NCBI RefSeq assembly: GCF_018448935.1
Contig: NZ_RCWC01000044.1
Span: 1-42,364 of the forward strand
Direction of reading: 5' to 3'
DNA: 42,364 nucleotides
Source: Photorhabdus noenieputensis
GTDB lineage: Bacteria; Pseudomonadota; Gammaproteobacteria; Enterobacterales; Enterobacteriaceae
Below the pieces are notes generated by a model, which searched no databases, was not told the origin of the DNA, and saw only the letters and a program-made list of their open reading frames with translations. The position numbers were made by a program, and so were the translations under genes. Position 1 is the first letter of the stretch. Each line of letters begins with the position of its first letter. Below, in pieces: positions 21,051-31,452 of the stretch.

Positions 21051-22202
21051 TTGTCTGATCAAAATATTATCTCTTTGGTAAAACAACCCATTATGGCGAC
21101 ACGCGCCGCTTTTTTTATTGCTGGCTTTAGTCTTGCAAGTTGGGCTCCCCTTATTCCTTTAGCTAAAGAACGGCTACAACTTGATAATGGCGCTATGGGG
21201 CTGCTAATGTTGGCATTCGGCATTGGTTCTTTCATCATGATGCCAATAGCGGGCATGTTAGCCGCACGTTTCGGTTGCCGGAAAATTTTCACTTTATGTG
21301 CTTTGATAGTGTTAGTGATGTTGCCAGGGTTAAGTGTATTACCGACGCCGTTGACATTAGCTTGCGTTTTATTTGTCTTTGGTGCGGGTATTGGTGCAAT
21401 GGATGTTGTGGTCAATATCCATGCTGTCATGGTTGAGAAAATGGCTCGGCGGCCAATTATGTCTGGCTTTCACGCGTTATTTAGTTTGGGTGGGATCGCC
21501 GGTGCAGGATCGGTGAGTGCATTATTGTCTCTGGGAATATCACCTCTCCAGGTGATGGTAATGGCGGTATTACTGATTATTTTACTGCTATTGCCGGTAT
21601 GGAATGGGTTATTGAACGAAGCCGAAACGGGCAATACGCCATTCTTTGCTGTGCCTCATGGGATCGTGATTTTATTGGGCTTTCTCTGTTTTGTTGCCTA
21701 TATCATGGAAGGCGCAATGCTGGACTGGAGCGGTATATTATTAACCAGCGTACATAATATCAGTAGTCATCAGGCTGGTATCGGTTATACCCTGTTTGCT
21801 ATTGCTATGACATCGGGTCGCTTTATGGGTGATAAAATCATTGCCTTTTATGGACACCGACGGGTTTTTATCAGCAGTGCTTTATTGGCTACTTCTGGAT
21901 TTATCCTGATTTACTCAGCATCGACTGCAATGATGCTAGGGTTCTCTTTTCTGATGATAGGCGCAGGATTATCCAATATAGCGCCAATGCTTTTTACTGC
22001 TTCTGGTCAACAGAAAATTATGCCTGATTCGCTGGCTGTTGCCGCAGTTTCTACTATGGGATATTCAGGGATTTTGCTGGGACCTGCAATCATAGGTGGA
22101 TTAGCGCATATTGTGACATTACACGGCGCTTTTGCTTGTATTGCTTTACTCTCTATTTCCTTATTTGCAGGATATAAATTGATTAATTCGAGCGGAAGAT
22201 AA
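21051..22202 (+). CDS. MFS transporter, YbjJ-like
   Basis: A 383-residue 12-helix MFS protein resembling E. coli YbjJ and the FucP-like sugar branch. It starts FFIAGFSLASWAPLIPLAKERLQ, has motif GMLAARFGCRK in the first cytoplasmic loop, and carries GAGIGAMDVVVNIHAVMVE and GFHALFSLGG blocks. The start is a TTG (21051) with aagga 7 bp upstream; the nearby ATG at 21046 is in another frame that stops after 11 codons. It is fourth in the cassette, so it may import the substrate or export the product of the preceding enzymes. Direction cannot be decided from sequence. Confidence 0.88.
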   Translation: MSDQNIISLVKQPIMATRAAFFIAGFSLASWAPLIPLAKERLQLDNGAMGLLMLAFGIGSFIMMPIAGMLAARFGCRKIFTLCALIVLVMLPGLSVLPTPLTLACVLFVFGAGIGAMDVVVNIHAVMVEKMARRPIMSGFHALFSLGGIAGAGSVSALLSLGISPLQVMVMAVLLIILLLLPVWNGLLNEAETGNTPFFAVPHGIVILLGFLCFVAYIMEGAMLDWSGILLTSVHNISSHQAGIGYTLFAIAMTSGRFMGDKIIAFYGHRRVFISSALLATSGFILIYSASTAMMLGFSFLMIGAGLSNIAPMLFTASGQQKIMPDSLAVAAVSTMGYSGILLGPAIIGGLAHIVTLHGAFACIALLSISLFAGYKLINSSGR

Positions 22203-22216
22203 TAGAGGGAGTTCCT

Positions 22217-22798
22217 ATGGGTTTGTCACAATATCATTGGGTTAATGAGCCATCTGATTGGCAATGTGGAAGTGATTGGCTTAATGTCACCACCGATCAT
22301 AAGACCGACTTTTGGCAGAAAACATGGTATGGCTTTGAACGTCATAATGGCCATGTTTTTGGGCGTTATGTTGAGGATGATTTCACCTTTCAACTCTGTA
22401 TTGAAGGCTGTTTTGAACATTTATACGATCAAGCAGGAGTCATGCTATTAGTCGATGAGAAACATTGGTTGAAAGGCGGAATAGAATATTCTGATGGTCA
22501 TGCCACGATTGGTAGTGTACTGACACGCCATCATTCTGATTGGTCTATGGGCGTATTTCTTGGTGATTCTAGCAAATTCTGGTTACGTTTGACTCGTGAA
22601 GAGGGATATTTAAGACTGCAATATTCCACTGATGGTTTACGGTGGCCATTGTTGAGGTTGTCTCCTTTTTTTGAAGATAAACAACCCGTCTTTGTTGGTG
22701 CAATGTGTTGTTCTCCAGAACGGCACGGATTACAGGTGCGGTTTTCTGATTTCCAATTGACGCCGCCAATAAAAAAACCATTGCATGATTTAAGTTAG
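22217..22798 (+). CDS. DUF1349 family protein (concanavalin-like fold)
   Basis: 193 residues without a signal peptide. The pattern TTDHKTDFWQKTWYGF, CFEHLYDQAGVMLLVDEKHW, KGGIEYSDGHATIGSVLTR, DWSMGVF and QYSTDGLRWPLLRLSPF is that of DUF1349, a beta-sandwich family related to laminin-G/concanavalin-like lectins. Family biochemistry is largely unknown; a carbohydrate-binding role is often supposed. It begins 14 bp after the MFS stop behind a strong gagggag site, so it is probably co-expressed with the transporter. It ends the cassette before a hairpin and an ERIC element. Confidence 0.85.
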   Translation: MGLSQYHWVNEPSDWQCGSDWLNVTTDHKTDFWQKTWYGFERHNGHVFGRYVEDDFTFQLCIEGCFEHLYDQAGVMLLVDEKHWLKGGIEYSDGHATIGSVLTRHHSDWSMGVFLGDSSKFWLRLTREEGYLRLQYSTDGLRWPLLRLSPFFEDKQPVFVGAMCCSPERHGLQVRFSDFQLTPPIKKPLHDLS

Positions 22799-22809
22799 CT
22801 AAACGGTTC

Positions 22810-22838
22810 AACACCCGGAGCAATGTGCTTCGGGTGTT
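22810..22838. terminator. Hairpin at the end of the five-gene cassette
   Basis: Twelve-bp stem aacacccggagc / gcttcgggtgtt (one G:T pair) with a 5-nt loop, 11 bp after the DUF1349 stop. There is no T-run; an ERIC element begins at its edge. It closely resembles the hairpin after the third paralogue at 24604-24630. Confidence 0.6.
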
Positions 22839-22964
22839 ATATCCGTCATCTTTCAAGTTGCCTCTTTGTTGGCTGCACTCACTCACCTCGGTCACATAGT
22901 TATCTATGTTCCCGGGGATTCGCTCCCTTGCCGTCGCGAAGCATCTTGAAATCCATAGGGTATA
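22838..22964. repeat. ERIC element 3 (127 bp) between convergent genes
   Basis: 127 bp from tatatcc to gggtata in the opposite orientation to ERIC 1 and 2 (starts cgtcatctttcaagttgcc; core tatgttcccggggattcg). It lies between the stops of the DUF1349 gene and the first paralogue, where it can fold in either transcript. Confidence 0.93.
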
Positions 22965-22982
22965 TATATCAAGGCTAGATGT

Positions 22983-23468
22983 TTAAACTCTTTCTAGAAT
23001 AAAGCCCGTAAAGTCAGCAGTTGCCTCTTCTGGAAGTTCTATAAATTGGTCTTTCATCATGTAAATACGTAAAAGTCCCTCTTCATCTGTATTTAATTCA
23101 ACTGAACCGGTCGTAAAATTGAAGCTATTTACAACAAATGATTCAGGGCCAAATGTGCGATTTTGTAAACCAAAATATGCCGGTAATGCCCTTTGTGGTA
23201 TTTTTTTTATCGATAAGCGTGCTGTTGCTGTCAGTCTATATCTAACGTTAGGCTCCAACCCTGTTATTATTTGATCGATGACACCGGAGCTGGAATAGCT
23301 TTGGATGCTAAGAAAATTAACGCCATTCTCGGATAAGATTTCTACAGTTTCAGGGGTTGGGATTCTCCAGCCATGATATCCTTCATCAAATGAGCCATTA
23401 ACCAGTTCTTTATTAGCGTTTTTTGTATCAGAATAATCTGCGCGATTTAGTATTTTCTTCATATCCAT
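22983..23468 (-). CDS. CBM4/9-like jelly-roll protein, paralogue 1
   Basis: 161 residues from MDMKKILNRADYSD. The frame is open 31 codons further upstream, but this ATG aligns with the starts of both paralogues and has aaggact 8 bp before it. The pattern KELVNGSFDEGYHGWRIP, then GVIDQIITGLEPNVRYRLTA, FTTGSVELNTDEEG and a closing TADFTGFIL is typical of carbohydrate-binding-module 4/9-like or galactose-binding-like beta sandwiches. There is no signal peptide and no cysteine. This is a fold-level recognition only. It is the last of three tandem paralogues and converges on the five-gene cassette across an ERIC element. Confidence 0.75.
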   Translation of the reverse strand: MDMKKILNRADYSDTKNANKELVNGSFDEGYHGWRIPTPETVEILSENGVNFLSIQSYSSSGVIDQIITGLEPNVRYRLTATARLSIKKIPQRALPAYFGLQNRTFGPESFVVNSFNFTTGSVELNTDEEGLLRIYMMKDQFIELPEEATADFTGFILERV

Positions 23469-23532
23469 AATATGAGTCCTTTTAAATGAATAACGATTGA
23501 ATTTTATTTTTCTTAATAATTTTTTCTGTAAG

Positions 23533-23563
23533 TACTTTAGCAATAATGGGAAAATATTCAATC
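23533..23563 (-). promoter_or_regulatory. Conserved upstream block, paralogue 1
   Basis: On the - strand it reads attgaatattttcccattat and then tgctaaagtact, 65-95 bp before the ATG. The same block stands at the same distance before paralogues 2 and 3. ttgaat could be a -35 element; no clear -10 can be fixed. Confidence 0.45.
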
Positions 23564-23717
23564 ATGTTTTTTAATTGAAGATTAGGATTGTGATAATTAG
23601 TGTGAGAATAAATGAGGCGAAGAAATTATTACGATGGAGATTTGTTTTTAAATAATTGAGCTATATTTCAGTTAAAATATTACTTTATAATTTTTTGGTT
23701 TTTTTAAACTAATATTA

Positions 23718-23748
23718 AAATCCCCAGAGCAGTAAACTCTGGGGGTTT
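23718..23748 (-). terminator. Terminator of paralogue 2
   Basis: Stem ccccagag / ctctgggg, extendable to 12 bp by flanking aaat / gttt. On the - strand it is followed by ATTTTAATATTAG. It lies 31 bp past the stop of paralogue 2, so that gene ends its own transcript. Confidence 0.75.
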
Positions 23749-23778
23749 AAAATGTTAAAATATATCGAAGTTAAATAC

Positions 23779-24255
23779 TTAGGCTTTCTCTAAAATAAAA
23801 CCGGTAAAGTCAGCGGTTTCTCCGTCTGGTCGAGGGCCAACTTGATCTTTCAATAAATAAACGCGTAAAAGTCCCTTTTGATCTGTACTTAATTCTACCG
23901 AACCCGTTGTAAAATCGGTGCTGTTTACAGCAAAAGAGTTGGGGCCATCGGTATGGCTCTGTAAACCAAAATAAGCTGATGAGGCCCATTCCGCTGATAC
24001 GCGAGCTGTACCTGTTAGTTTATATTTAGTGTTAGGTTCTAATCCTTCGATAATTTGATCAATGACGCCAGAGCCGGTAACGCTTTGGATTCTGATAAAG
24101 TGAACGCCATTTTCAGATAAGATTTCTACTGACTCAGGCGCTGGGATTCTCCAGCCGTTATATCCCTCTTCGAATGAGCCGTTAACCAGTTCTTTATGAG
24201 AGTTTTTCTTGCTATCAGAATAATCTTCATTATTCAGGATTTCTTGTACGTTCAT
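23779..24255 (-). CDS. CBM4/9-like jelly-roll protein, paralogue 2
   Basis: 158 residues starting MNVQEILNNEDYSDSKK, with aaggact 8 bp before the ATG. Closely similar to paralogue 1 along its whole length: KELVNGSFEEGYNGWRIPAP, VEILSENGVHFIRIQS, GVIDQIIEGLEPNTKYKLTG, FGLQSHTDGPNSFAVNS, TGSVELSTDQKGLLRVYLLK and TADFTGFILEKA. No signal peptide, membrane segment or cysteine. It has its own terminator and its own copy of the conserved upstream block, so it is probably an independent transcription unit despite the tandem layout. Ligand and cellular role are unknown. Confidence 0.75.
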   Translation of the reverse strand: MNVQEILNNEDYSDSKKNSHKELVNGSFEEGYNGWRIPAPESVEILSENGVHFIRIQSVTGSGVIDQIIEGLEPNTKYKLTGTARVSAEWASSAYFGLQSHTDGPNSFAVNSTDFTTGSVELSTDQKGLLRVYLLKDQVGPRPDGETADFTGFILEKA

Positions 24256-24322
24256 ATATTAGTCCTTTTTAAATAGATAGAAATGAATTTAATTTCTTTC
24301 AGCGCTTTGTTTTTCTGGTGGG

Positions 24323-24353
24323 CACTTTATCAATAATGGGATAATACTCAATT
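24323..24353 (-). promoter_or_regulatory. Conserved upstream block, paralogue 2
   Basis: On the - strand: attgagtattatcccattat, then tgataaagtgcc, 68-98 bp before the ATG, matching the blocks at paralogues 1 and 3. Confidence 0.45.
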
Positions 24354-24603
24354 GTATTTTTTATTGGTGGTGAGTTGTAATTTGTATAAATTAATACAAG
24401 AATAAATGAGTTATAAGCACTTATCCTGATAGGTGTTTTTGTAGGCTAATTTGTTGCTCGTGGTAAAGTCTATTGTTGCAGAAATGTTATGTTGAAATAT
24501 TAGTCATATTGAGAGAAAAAATAGAATGAATAATGAGGTAATATCTATAGCTGTAATGTTAAAACATAGCATTGAAATATAGTATTAAAACTACATTATT
24601 AAA

Positions 24604-24630
24604 ACGCCCGGAGTAGTGAGCTTCGGGCAT
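24604..24630 (-). terminator. Terminator of paralogue 3
   Basis: Stem gcccggag / cttcgggc (one G:T) with a 7-nt loop, 21 bp past the stop of paralogue 3. On the - strand it is followed by GTTTTAATAATG. Confidence 0.75.
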
Positions 24631-24650
24631 TCAGATGTTAAACGTTTATA

Positions 24651-25139
24651 TTAGGCTTTCTCGAAAATAAAACCAGTAAAATCAGCGGTAACTTCTGGTG
24701 GTGAGGACTCAGTTCCCATCGTGGTTTTTGCTAAGAAAACGCGTAAATATCCTTCTGCATCTGTACTTAATGTTACAGAACCGGTGATAAATTCCGTGGA
24801 GTCTACAACAAAAGTGTTATGATTAAAGGTATCATTATGTAAACCAAAAATAGCTGGGAAGCCGTCGTCTATTACGCCTATGGCGGGTGATATGCGCGCT
24901 TTACCTGTTAGCTTATATTTAGTGTTAGGCTCTAATCCTTCTATAATTTGAAAGATGGCATCAGACTTAGGGTGGATTCTAAGAAAGTTAATTCCATTCT
25001 CAGATAATATTTTTACCGTTTCGGGGAATGGGATTATCCAGCCTTTATATCCTTCATCAAATGAGCCGTTAATCAATTCTTTATCAGAACTTTTCTGACC
25101 AGAATAATCTATATTATTCAGAATTTCTTTTATATTCAT
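24651..25139 (-). CDS. CBM4/9-like jelly-roll protein, paralogue 3
   Basis: 162 residues starting MNIKEILNNIDYSGQKSS, with aaggatt 8 bp upstream. It keeps the family blocks KELINGSFDEGYKGWIIPFP, VKILSENGINFLRIH, QIIEGLEPNTKYKLTGKARI, FITGSVTLSTDAEGYLRVFL and TADFTGFIFEKA. It is the most divergent of the three, with an insert (PAIGVIDDGFPAIFGLHNDT) and loss of the SGVIDQ turn. It is the promoter-proximal member of the array but has its own terminator. Function unknown; a lectin-like or inclusion protein would fit the fold but nothing here proves it. Confidence 0.75.
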   Translation of the reverse strand: MNIKEILNNIDYSGQKSSDKELINGSFDEGYKGWIIPFPETVKILSENGINFLRIHPKSDAIFQIIEGLEPNTKYKLTGKARISPAIGVIDDGFPAIFGLHNDTFNHNTFVVDSTEFITGSVTLSTDAEGYLRVFLAKTTMGTESSPPEVTADFTGFIFEKA

Positions 25140-25206
25140 ATATTAATCCTTTTAAAATTGATAGTAATAAATTTAACTTTTCTTAAGCATTTTATTGCTC
25201 GGGAAT

Positions 25207-25240
25207 GACTTTATCAATGATAGGAGGATATTCAATTGTG
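25207..25240 (-). promoter_or_regulatory. Conserved upstream block, paralogue 3
   Basis: On the - strand: attgaatatcctcctatcat, then tgataaagtcat, 68-101 bp before the ATG, matching the other two blocks. Confidence 0.45.
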
Positions 25241-25574
25241 TTTTTTATTAATTGATAATTGTAATTTGTATAAATTAATAAGGAATAAACAATGGGGAGT
25301 TAAAATATATACAGTAAATATAGTATTTTCTATTTATTCGATATAGGTATAAACTGGATTTTTATATTCTTATTTCTGTGAGTAATATATGTATATGTCA
25401 TAAAAAAACATGCGTAAAATGGCCTTGTTGCAATAGTGTGTTGAGGATTGAAATGAATCTTTAATGTTGGTTGGATTGATAGAGATAAAATATTTAATTT
25501 TATATTCAGAATAGGTCCTTTGAATAGAGATTATTTTGCAGGTGATAATGATAATGGGGAATATATTGAATTAT

Positions 25575-25606
25575 ATAACTGTCTGGTATTAGTGCCAGAC
25601 AGTTAT
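25575..25606 (-). terminator. Terminator of the thi operon
   Basis: Perfect stem ataactgtctgg / ccagacagttat with an 8-nt loop, about 85 bp past the thiH stop, followed on the - strand by ATATAATTCAATA. It is symmetrical enough to work in both directions. Confidence 0.7.
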
Positions 25607-25691
25607 TTATATTAAATCTTATTTCGTGTAATGATTACCTGTTAAAGGCTCTTACCTAAAATAGAATTATGTTAGAACAGAGAAAATTAAA

Positions 25692-26834
25692 TTATCGACC
25701 TAAATAACCATCCCAATCTTTCCAGACAGGTTGTAACCCGGCTTTAATTAATACTTCCGCGACCTGATAAACAGAACGGTTATCATGTGGCATAAATTGT
25801 TCCAATTCTTCGTGACTACTATCTGCGTAACCACCGGGTTGGGTTTTAGAACCAGCACTGACATTGTTGATTGCCAGTGGTATGACGTGATCGCGGAAGA
25901 ATGGGGATTCACGAGTAGAAATAGAAAGCTCAACATCTGGCGCAAATAGACGAAAAGCACAAATCAGTTGTACCAATTCTGCTTCACTCATCAGCGATGC
26001 GGGCTCAATACCTCCAGCACAAGGTCGCAAACGTGGGAATGAAATAGAGTAACGGCTCTGCCAGTATGTGCGTTGCAGAAAGAATAAATGCTCCGCCACC
26101 ATATAGCAGTCTGTCCGCCAATGACTAGAGAGGCCCATTAGTGCTCCTAAACCGATTTTATCGATTTTGGCTCGACCAAGGCGATCGGGTGTTTCTAATC
26201 GCCAGTGAAAATCCCGTTTCTTACCTCGTAGATGATGCAACAGGTAAGTTGGCTCATGATAGGTTTCCTGATAAACCATCACACCATCTAGCCCCAGCGT
26301 TTTTAATTCTGAGTACTCTTCCTGTGTCATAGGCTGGACTTCCATCATGATTGAGCTGAAATATTCTCGGATAAGTGGCAGATAGCGGCGGAAATAATCC
26401 ATACCGACCTTACCCTGATGTTCTCCGGTGACTAATAACAGATTGTTGAAGCCCAGTGCTTTAATCGCCTGACATTCGGCAATAATTTCATTTTTATTCA
26501 GTGTCTTGCGTTTGATGCGGTTACTCATTGAGAATCCGCAATAGGTGCAGTCATTGGCACATAAATTGGAGAGATAAAGCGGTACATAAAAACCAACAGT
26601 GTTACCGAAGCGTTGACGAGTCAGTTTTTGTGCCCGTTGTGCCAGTGGTTCGATATAGGGTTTCGCTGCTGGAGAGAGCAAGGCCATGAAATCGTCCAGA
26701 TTTAATTTGTTGCTGCTTAATGCCCGTTCAACATCCTGCGCGGTTTTGCTATTAATGCGAAGGGTGATGTCATCCCAGTCCAATTGTTGCCAGCGGTAAC
26801 TAAAACTACCGCTCATAAGATGATGAATCATCAA
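25692..26834 (-). CDS. thiH: 2-iminoacetate synthase (radical SAM, thiamin thiazole synthesis)
   Basis: 380 residues (E. coli 377). ThiH splits tyrosine with a radical SAM mechanism to give dehydroglycine for the thiazole ring. The cluster motif [16 protein letters not shown] has C92, C96 and C99 (CxxxCxxC). [24 protein letters not shown] and [16 protein letters not shown] are further family blocks. Several ATGs compete at the start (26834, 26831, 26816); the first overlaps the thiG stop by 4 bp (ATGA), favouring coupled translation. Last gene of thiCEFSGH, in E. coli order. Confidence 0.97.
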   Translation of the reverse strand: MMIHHLMSGSFSYRWQQLDWDDITLRINSKTAQDVERALSSNKLNLDDFMALLSPAAKPYIEPLAQRAQKLTRQRFGNTVGFYVPLYLSNLCANDCTYCGFSMSNRIKRKTLNKNEIIAECQAIKALGFNNLLLVTGEHQGKVGMDYFRRYLPLIREYFSSIMMEVQPMTQEEYSELKTLGLDGVMVYQETYHEPTYLLHHLRGKKRDFHWRLETPDRLGRAKIDKIGLGALMGLSSHWRTDCYMVAEHLFFLQRTYWQSRYSISFPRLRPCAGGIEPASLMSEAELVQLICAFRLFAPDVELSISTRESPFFRDHVIPLAINNVSAGSKTQPGGYADSSHEELEQFMPHDNRSVYQVAEVLIKAGLQPVWKDWDGYLGR

Positions 26835-27598
26835 AATACCCCTAGAAAATCGGTCAGTGGACTGGATGCAACAGCATGTTGTTTTGGACTTGCTAGGCCA
26901 GCTTGATAGGATAATTCACCCGCTTCAATCGCTATTTTGAAGGCTTGAGCCATTTTTACTGGATTACGCGCAACGGCAATTGCGGTGTTGACTAATACAG
27001 CATCCGCACCCAATTCAATCGCTTCCAATGCATGGCTTGGTGCACCGATGCCGGCATCAATGACGACCGGCACTTGTGCTTGCTCGATAATAATTTGCAG
27101 GAAATCTCGGGTTAGTAGCCCTTGATTAGAGCCGATCGGTGCGCCTAAAGGCATGACCGCCGCGCAACCTACTTCTTCCAGACGTTTACACAAAACGGGA
27201 TCAGCACTGCAATATGGCAGAACGACAAATCCTTCTTTGACCAACATTTCAGCGCCTTTGAGTGTTTCAACCGGGTCAGGCAACAAGTATTTCACATCCG
27301 GGTGGATCTCCAGTTTGATCCAGTTGGTTGCCAGTGCTTCACGGGCCAGACGGGCGGCAAACAGGGCTTCTTCTGCGGTTTTGGCTCCAGAAGTATTTGG
27401 CAGCAATTTGACGCCAAGCTTTTGCAATGGCACCAAAATAGCGTCATTACCACTCTGCAAATCAATGCGTTTCATTGCCATCGTGACAAGCTGACTGCCG
27501 GCAGCCGCGATGGCCTGAGTCATTACATTTGCGTTGGCGAATTTGCCTGTACCGGTAAATAGACGGGAATGAAAAGTCGTATCAGCAATTTTTAACAT
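26831..27598 (-). CDS. thiG: Thiazole synthase
   Basis: 255 residues from [20 protein letters not shown]. The frame is open 43 codons upstream, but that part overlaps thiS and thiF and is not used. ThiG condenses deoxyxylulose phosphate, dehydroglycine and the sulfur of ThiS-thiocarboxylate on a TIM barrel. The catalytic lysine is K95 in [10 protein letters not shown]; the phosphate site is [20 protein letters not shown]. The start lies 1 bp after the thiS stop and the stop overlaps thiH by 4 bp. Confidence 0.97.
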   Translation of the reverse strand: MLKIADTTFHSRLFTGTGKFANANVMTQAIAAAGSQLVTMAMKRIDLQSGNDAILVPLQKLGVKLLPNTSGAKTAEEALFAARLAREALATNWIKLEIHPDVKYLLPDPVETLKGAEMLVKEGFVVLPYCSADPVLCKRLEEVGCAAVMPLGAPIGSNQGLLTRDFLQIIIEQAQVPVVIDAGIGAPSHALEAIELGADAVLVNTAIAVARNPVKMAQAFKIAIEAGELSYQAGLASPKQHAVASSPLTDFLGVF

Positions 27599-27599
27599 A

Positions 27600-27800
27600 T
27601 CAACCTCCAGCAATAGCCTGAAACAAAAGGATATTGTCTCCATCATTAATCTGATGCGTATTCCACTCTGAACGCGGAATAATGGTTTGATTAATAGCCA
27701 GTGCCATTCCCGGTTGTATTCGTTCAAGTTGTTCTAACAATTGCTGTATAGCCAGAGGAGCCATAAGCTCCATCGGCTGATCGTTTACCGTAATTTTCAT
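27600..27800 (-). CDS. thiS: Thiamin sulfur carrier protein ThiS
   Basis: 66 residues from [12 protein letters not shown], a ubiquitin-like beta-grasp protein ending in the obligatory Gly-Gly (LFQAIAGG). ThiF adenylates this end and it then carries the thiocarboxylate sulfur to ThiG. The ATG overlaps the thiF stop (ATGA), so the longer frame starting at 27824 is rejected. Normal size for the family. Confidence 0.95.
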   Translation of the reverse strand: MKITVNDQPMELMAPLAIQQLLEQLERIQPGMALAINQTIIPRSEWNTHQINDGDNILLFQAIAGG

Positions 27801-28546
27801 GGGATATCTCTGCAAATCGGGCATTGCTGCGACGGGTTAAGTTGTAGTGTGCTCCAGCTTTGCTGTTTACCATCAAACAGTCGGAGTTTACCGCTTAACG
27901 GAGAGGGAAGCCCGGTTAACATTTTGATGGCTTCCAATGCTTGTAATGTGCCGATAATGCCAACTACCGGACCTAATACACCCGCGGTCCGGCAATTTCG
28001 TAGTGGCTCTTCCTGTTCAGGGTAGAGACAGCTATAGCAGCCATGAAGATAAGGGGGTTCAAATACCATAAGTTGGCCGCTAAAACCGACCGCACTGCCG
28101 CTAATTAATGGCTTTCGTGTTGCCACACAAGCGGCATTGATAGCGTGGCGGGTTGTCATGTTGTCACAGCAATCGAGAACCAGATCGACTTGCCTCACGA
28201 TGGTTGTCAGAGATTCCAGATTCTGACGTTGATTAAGGATCATTGTTTTTATCAGCGGATTCAATGCATTGAGTTGATTGGCTGCAAGTTCAACTTTTGC
28301 GGCAGGGATCTCTTCGGTGCGGTAAAGTATTTGCCGTTGTAAATTGGAGATGTGCAATTGGTCATCATCAGCAAGGTAAATTGTTCCTACACCTGCTCCG
28401 GCCAGATAGAGAGAGGCGGGAGCGCCTAACCCTCCCAGTCCGACAATCAGGACGCGGCTGGATTTCAGTTTTTCCTGCCCTTCCGGGCCAATATCTTCGA
28501 GTAACAGTTGTCGGCTGTAACGCATAAATTCTTGATCATTCAACAT
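27797..28546 (-). CDS. thiF: Sulfur carrier protein ThiS adenylyltransferase
   Basis: 249 residues of the E1-like MoeB/ThiF family. The ATP loop is VLIVGLGGLGAPASLYLAGA, the DDD-like region LADDDQLHISNLQRQILY, the catalytic cysteine stretch RNCRTAGVLGP, and two zinc CxxC pairs (CYSC, CPIC). It activates the C-terminal glycine of ThiS with ATP. It starts 10 bp after thiE and overlaps thiS by 4 bp. Confidence 0.97.
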   Translation of the reverse strand: MLNDQEFMRYSRQLLLEDIGPEGQEKLKSSRVLIVGLGGLGAPASLYLAGAGVGTIYLADDDQLHISNLQRQILYRTEEIPAAKVELAANQLNALNPLIKTMILNQRQNLESLTTIVRQVDLVLDCCDNMTTRHAINAACVATRKPLISGSAVGFSGQLMVFEPPYLHGCYSCLYPEQEEPLRNCRTAGVLGPVVGIIGTLQALEAIKMLTGLPSPLSGKLRLFDGKQQSWSTLQLNPSQQCPICRDIP

Positions 28547-28556
28547 AAGAACCTCT

Positions 28557-31137
<2,581 letters not shown>

Positions 31138-31244
31138 CTAACTGTGTTATTGGGAAAGTTGCTTGTCTGGAGCTCGCAGGGAGTAATAGTTGATGGCTGG
31201 ACAGGCCCGTAAAAAATGGGATGGGCTGACAGCGCTTGATTACT

Positions 31245-31350
31245 CTTGTTCCCTTCGCAGGTATTAACCCGATCAGGTTCCGCGGATCCCGAATTAACGG
31301 TCTCAGCCTGTGTATGCTGCGATAAAACAGCTTACGCTAGGCACTCCGAC
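31245..31350 (-). ncRNA. TPP riboswitch (THI element) upstream of thiC
   Basis: On the - strand the leader has the conserved parts in order: ggagtgcc, caggCTGAGA, ggaaCCTGATCgggtta, and atacCTGCGaagGGAAC. These are the pyrimidine- and pyrophosphate-sensing arms of the thiamin-pyrophosphate aptamer. It ends about 115 bp before the thiC start. Between them lies a C/G-rich inverted repeat (about 31201-31231, cagcccatcccat... / ...gggcctg) that probably forms the expression platform. TPP binding is expected to switch off thiCEFSGH. Confidence 0.95.
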
Positions 31351-31400
31351 AAGAAAGTAAACAGTAGTATAGAAGGGATTATAAAAACTACAACCCCTAC

Positions 31401-31452
31401 TGATTGAAAGTATTTACAATGACCAGATTAATTGTTTTCAGCCATGTTGTTG
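31401..31452 (-). pseudogene. Duplicated remnant of the 3' end of the HAD phosphatase gene
   Basis: Matches 33261-33312 at 49 of 52 positions, that is, the last ~12 codons and the stop of the HAD gene at 33274. In this copy the Trp codon is a stop (TGG to TGA). Weaker similarity continues into the 3' flank (31375-31400 with 33232-33260). The two copies flank the Rpn-family gene. Confidence 0.75.

Larger units (their letters stand above)
23469..23778. other. Upstream region of paralogue 1 with terminator of paralogue 2
   Basis: Non-coding, AT-rich. It contains the conserved upstream block of paralogue 1 (23533-23563) and the terminator of paralogue 2 (23718-23748). No gene is seen. Confidence 0.6.
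24256..24650. other. Upstream region of paralogue 2 with terminator of paralogue 3
   Basis: Non-coding, AT-rich. It contains the conserved upstream block of paralogue 2 (24323-24353) and the terminator of paralogue 3 (24604-24630). Nothing else is recognised. Confidence 0.6.
25140..25691. other. Intergenic region between paralogue 3 and thiH
   Basis: 552 bp, AT-rich, no gene. It holds the third conserved upstream block (25207-25240) and a strong hairpin (25575-25606) that closes the thi operon. A short ggccttgttgcaata at 25423 resembles an insertion-sequence tip but has no partner. Confidence 0.6.

Noticed and set aside
23469-23561. N-terminal extension of paralogue 1
   Set aside because: Contains the ribosome site and part of the conserved upstream block; the other two paralogues start at the position equivalent to 23468.
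25420-25440. Possible insertion-sequence tip ggccttgttgcaata
   Set aside because: No matching inverted end and no transposase nearby.
27601-27727. N-terminal extension of ThiG
   Set aside because: Overlaps thiS in another frame; the conserved ThiG start is MLKIADTTF at 27598.
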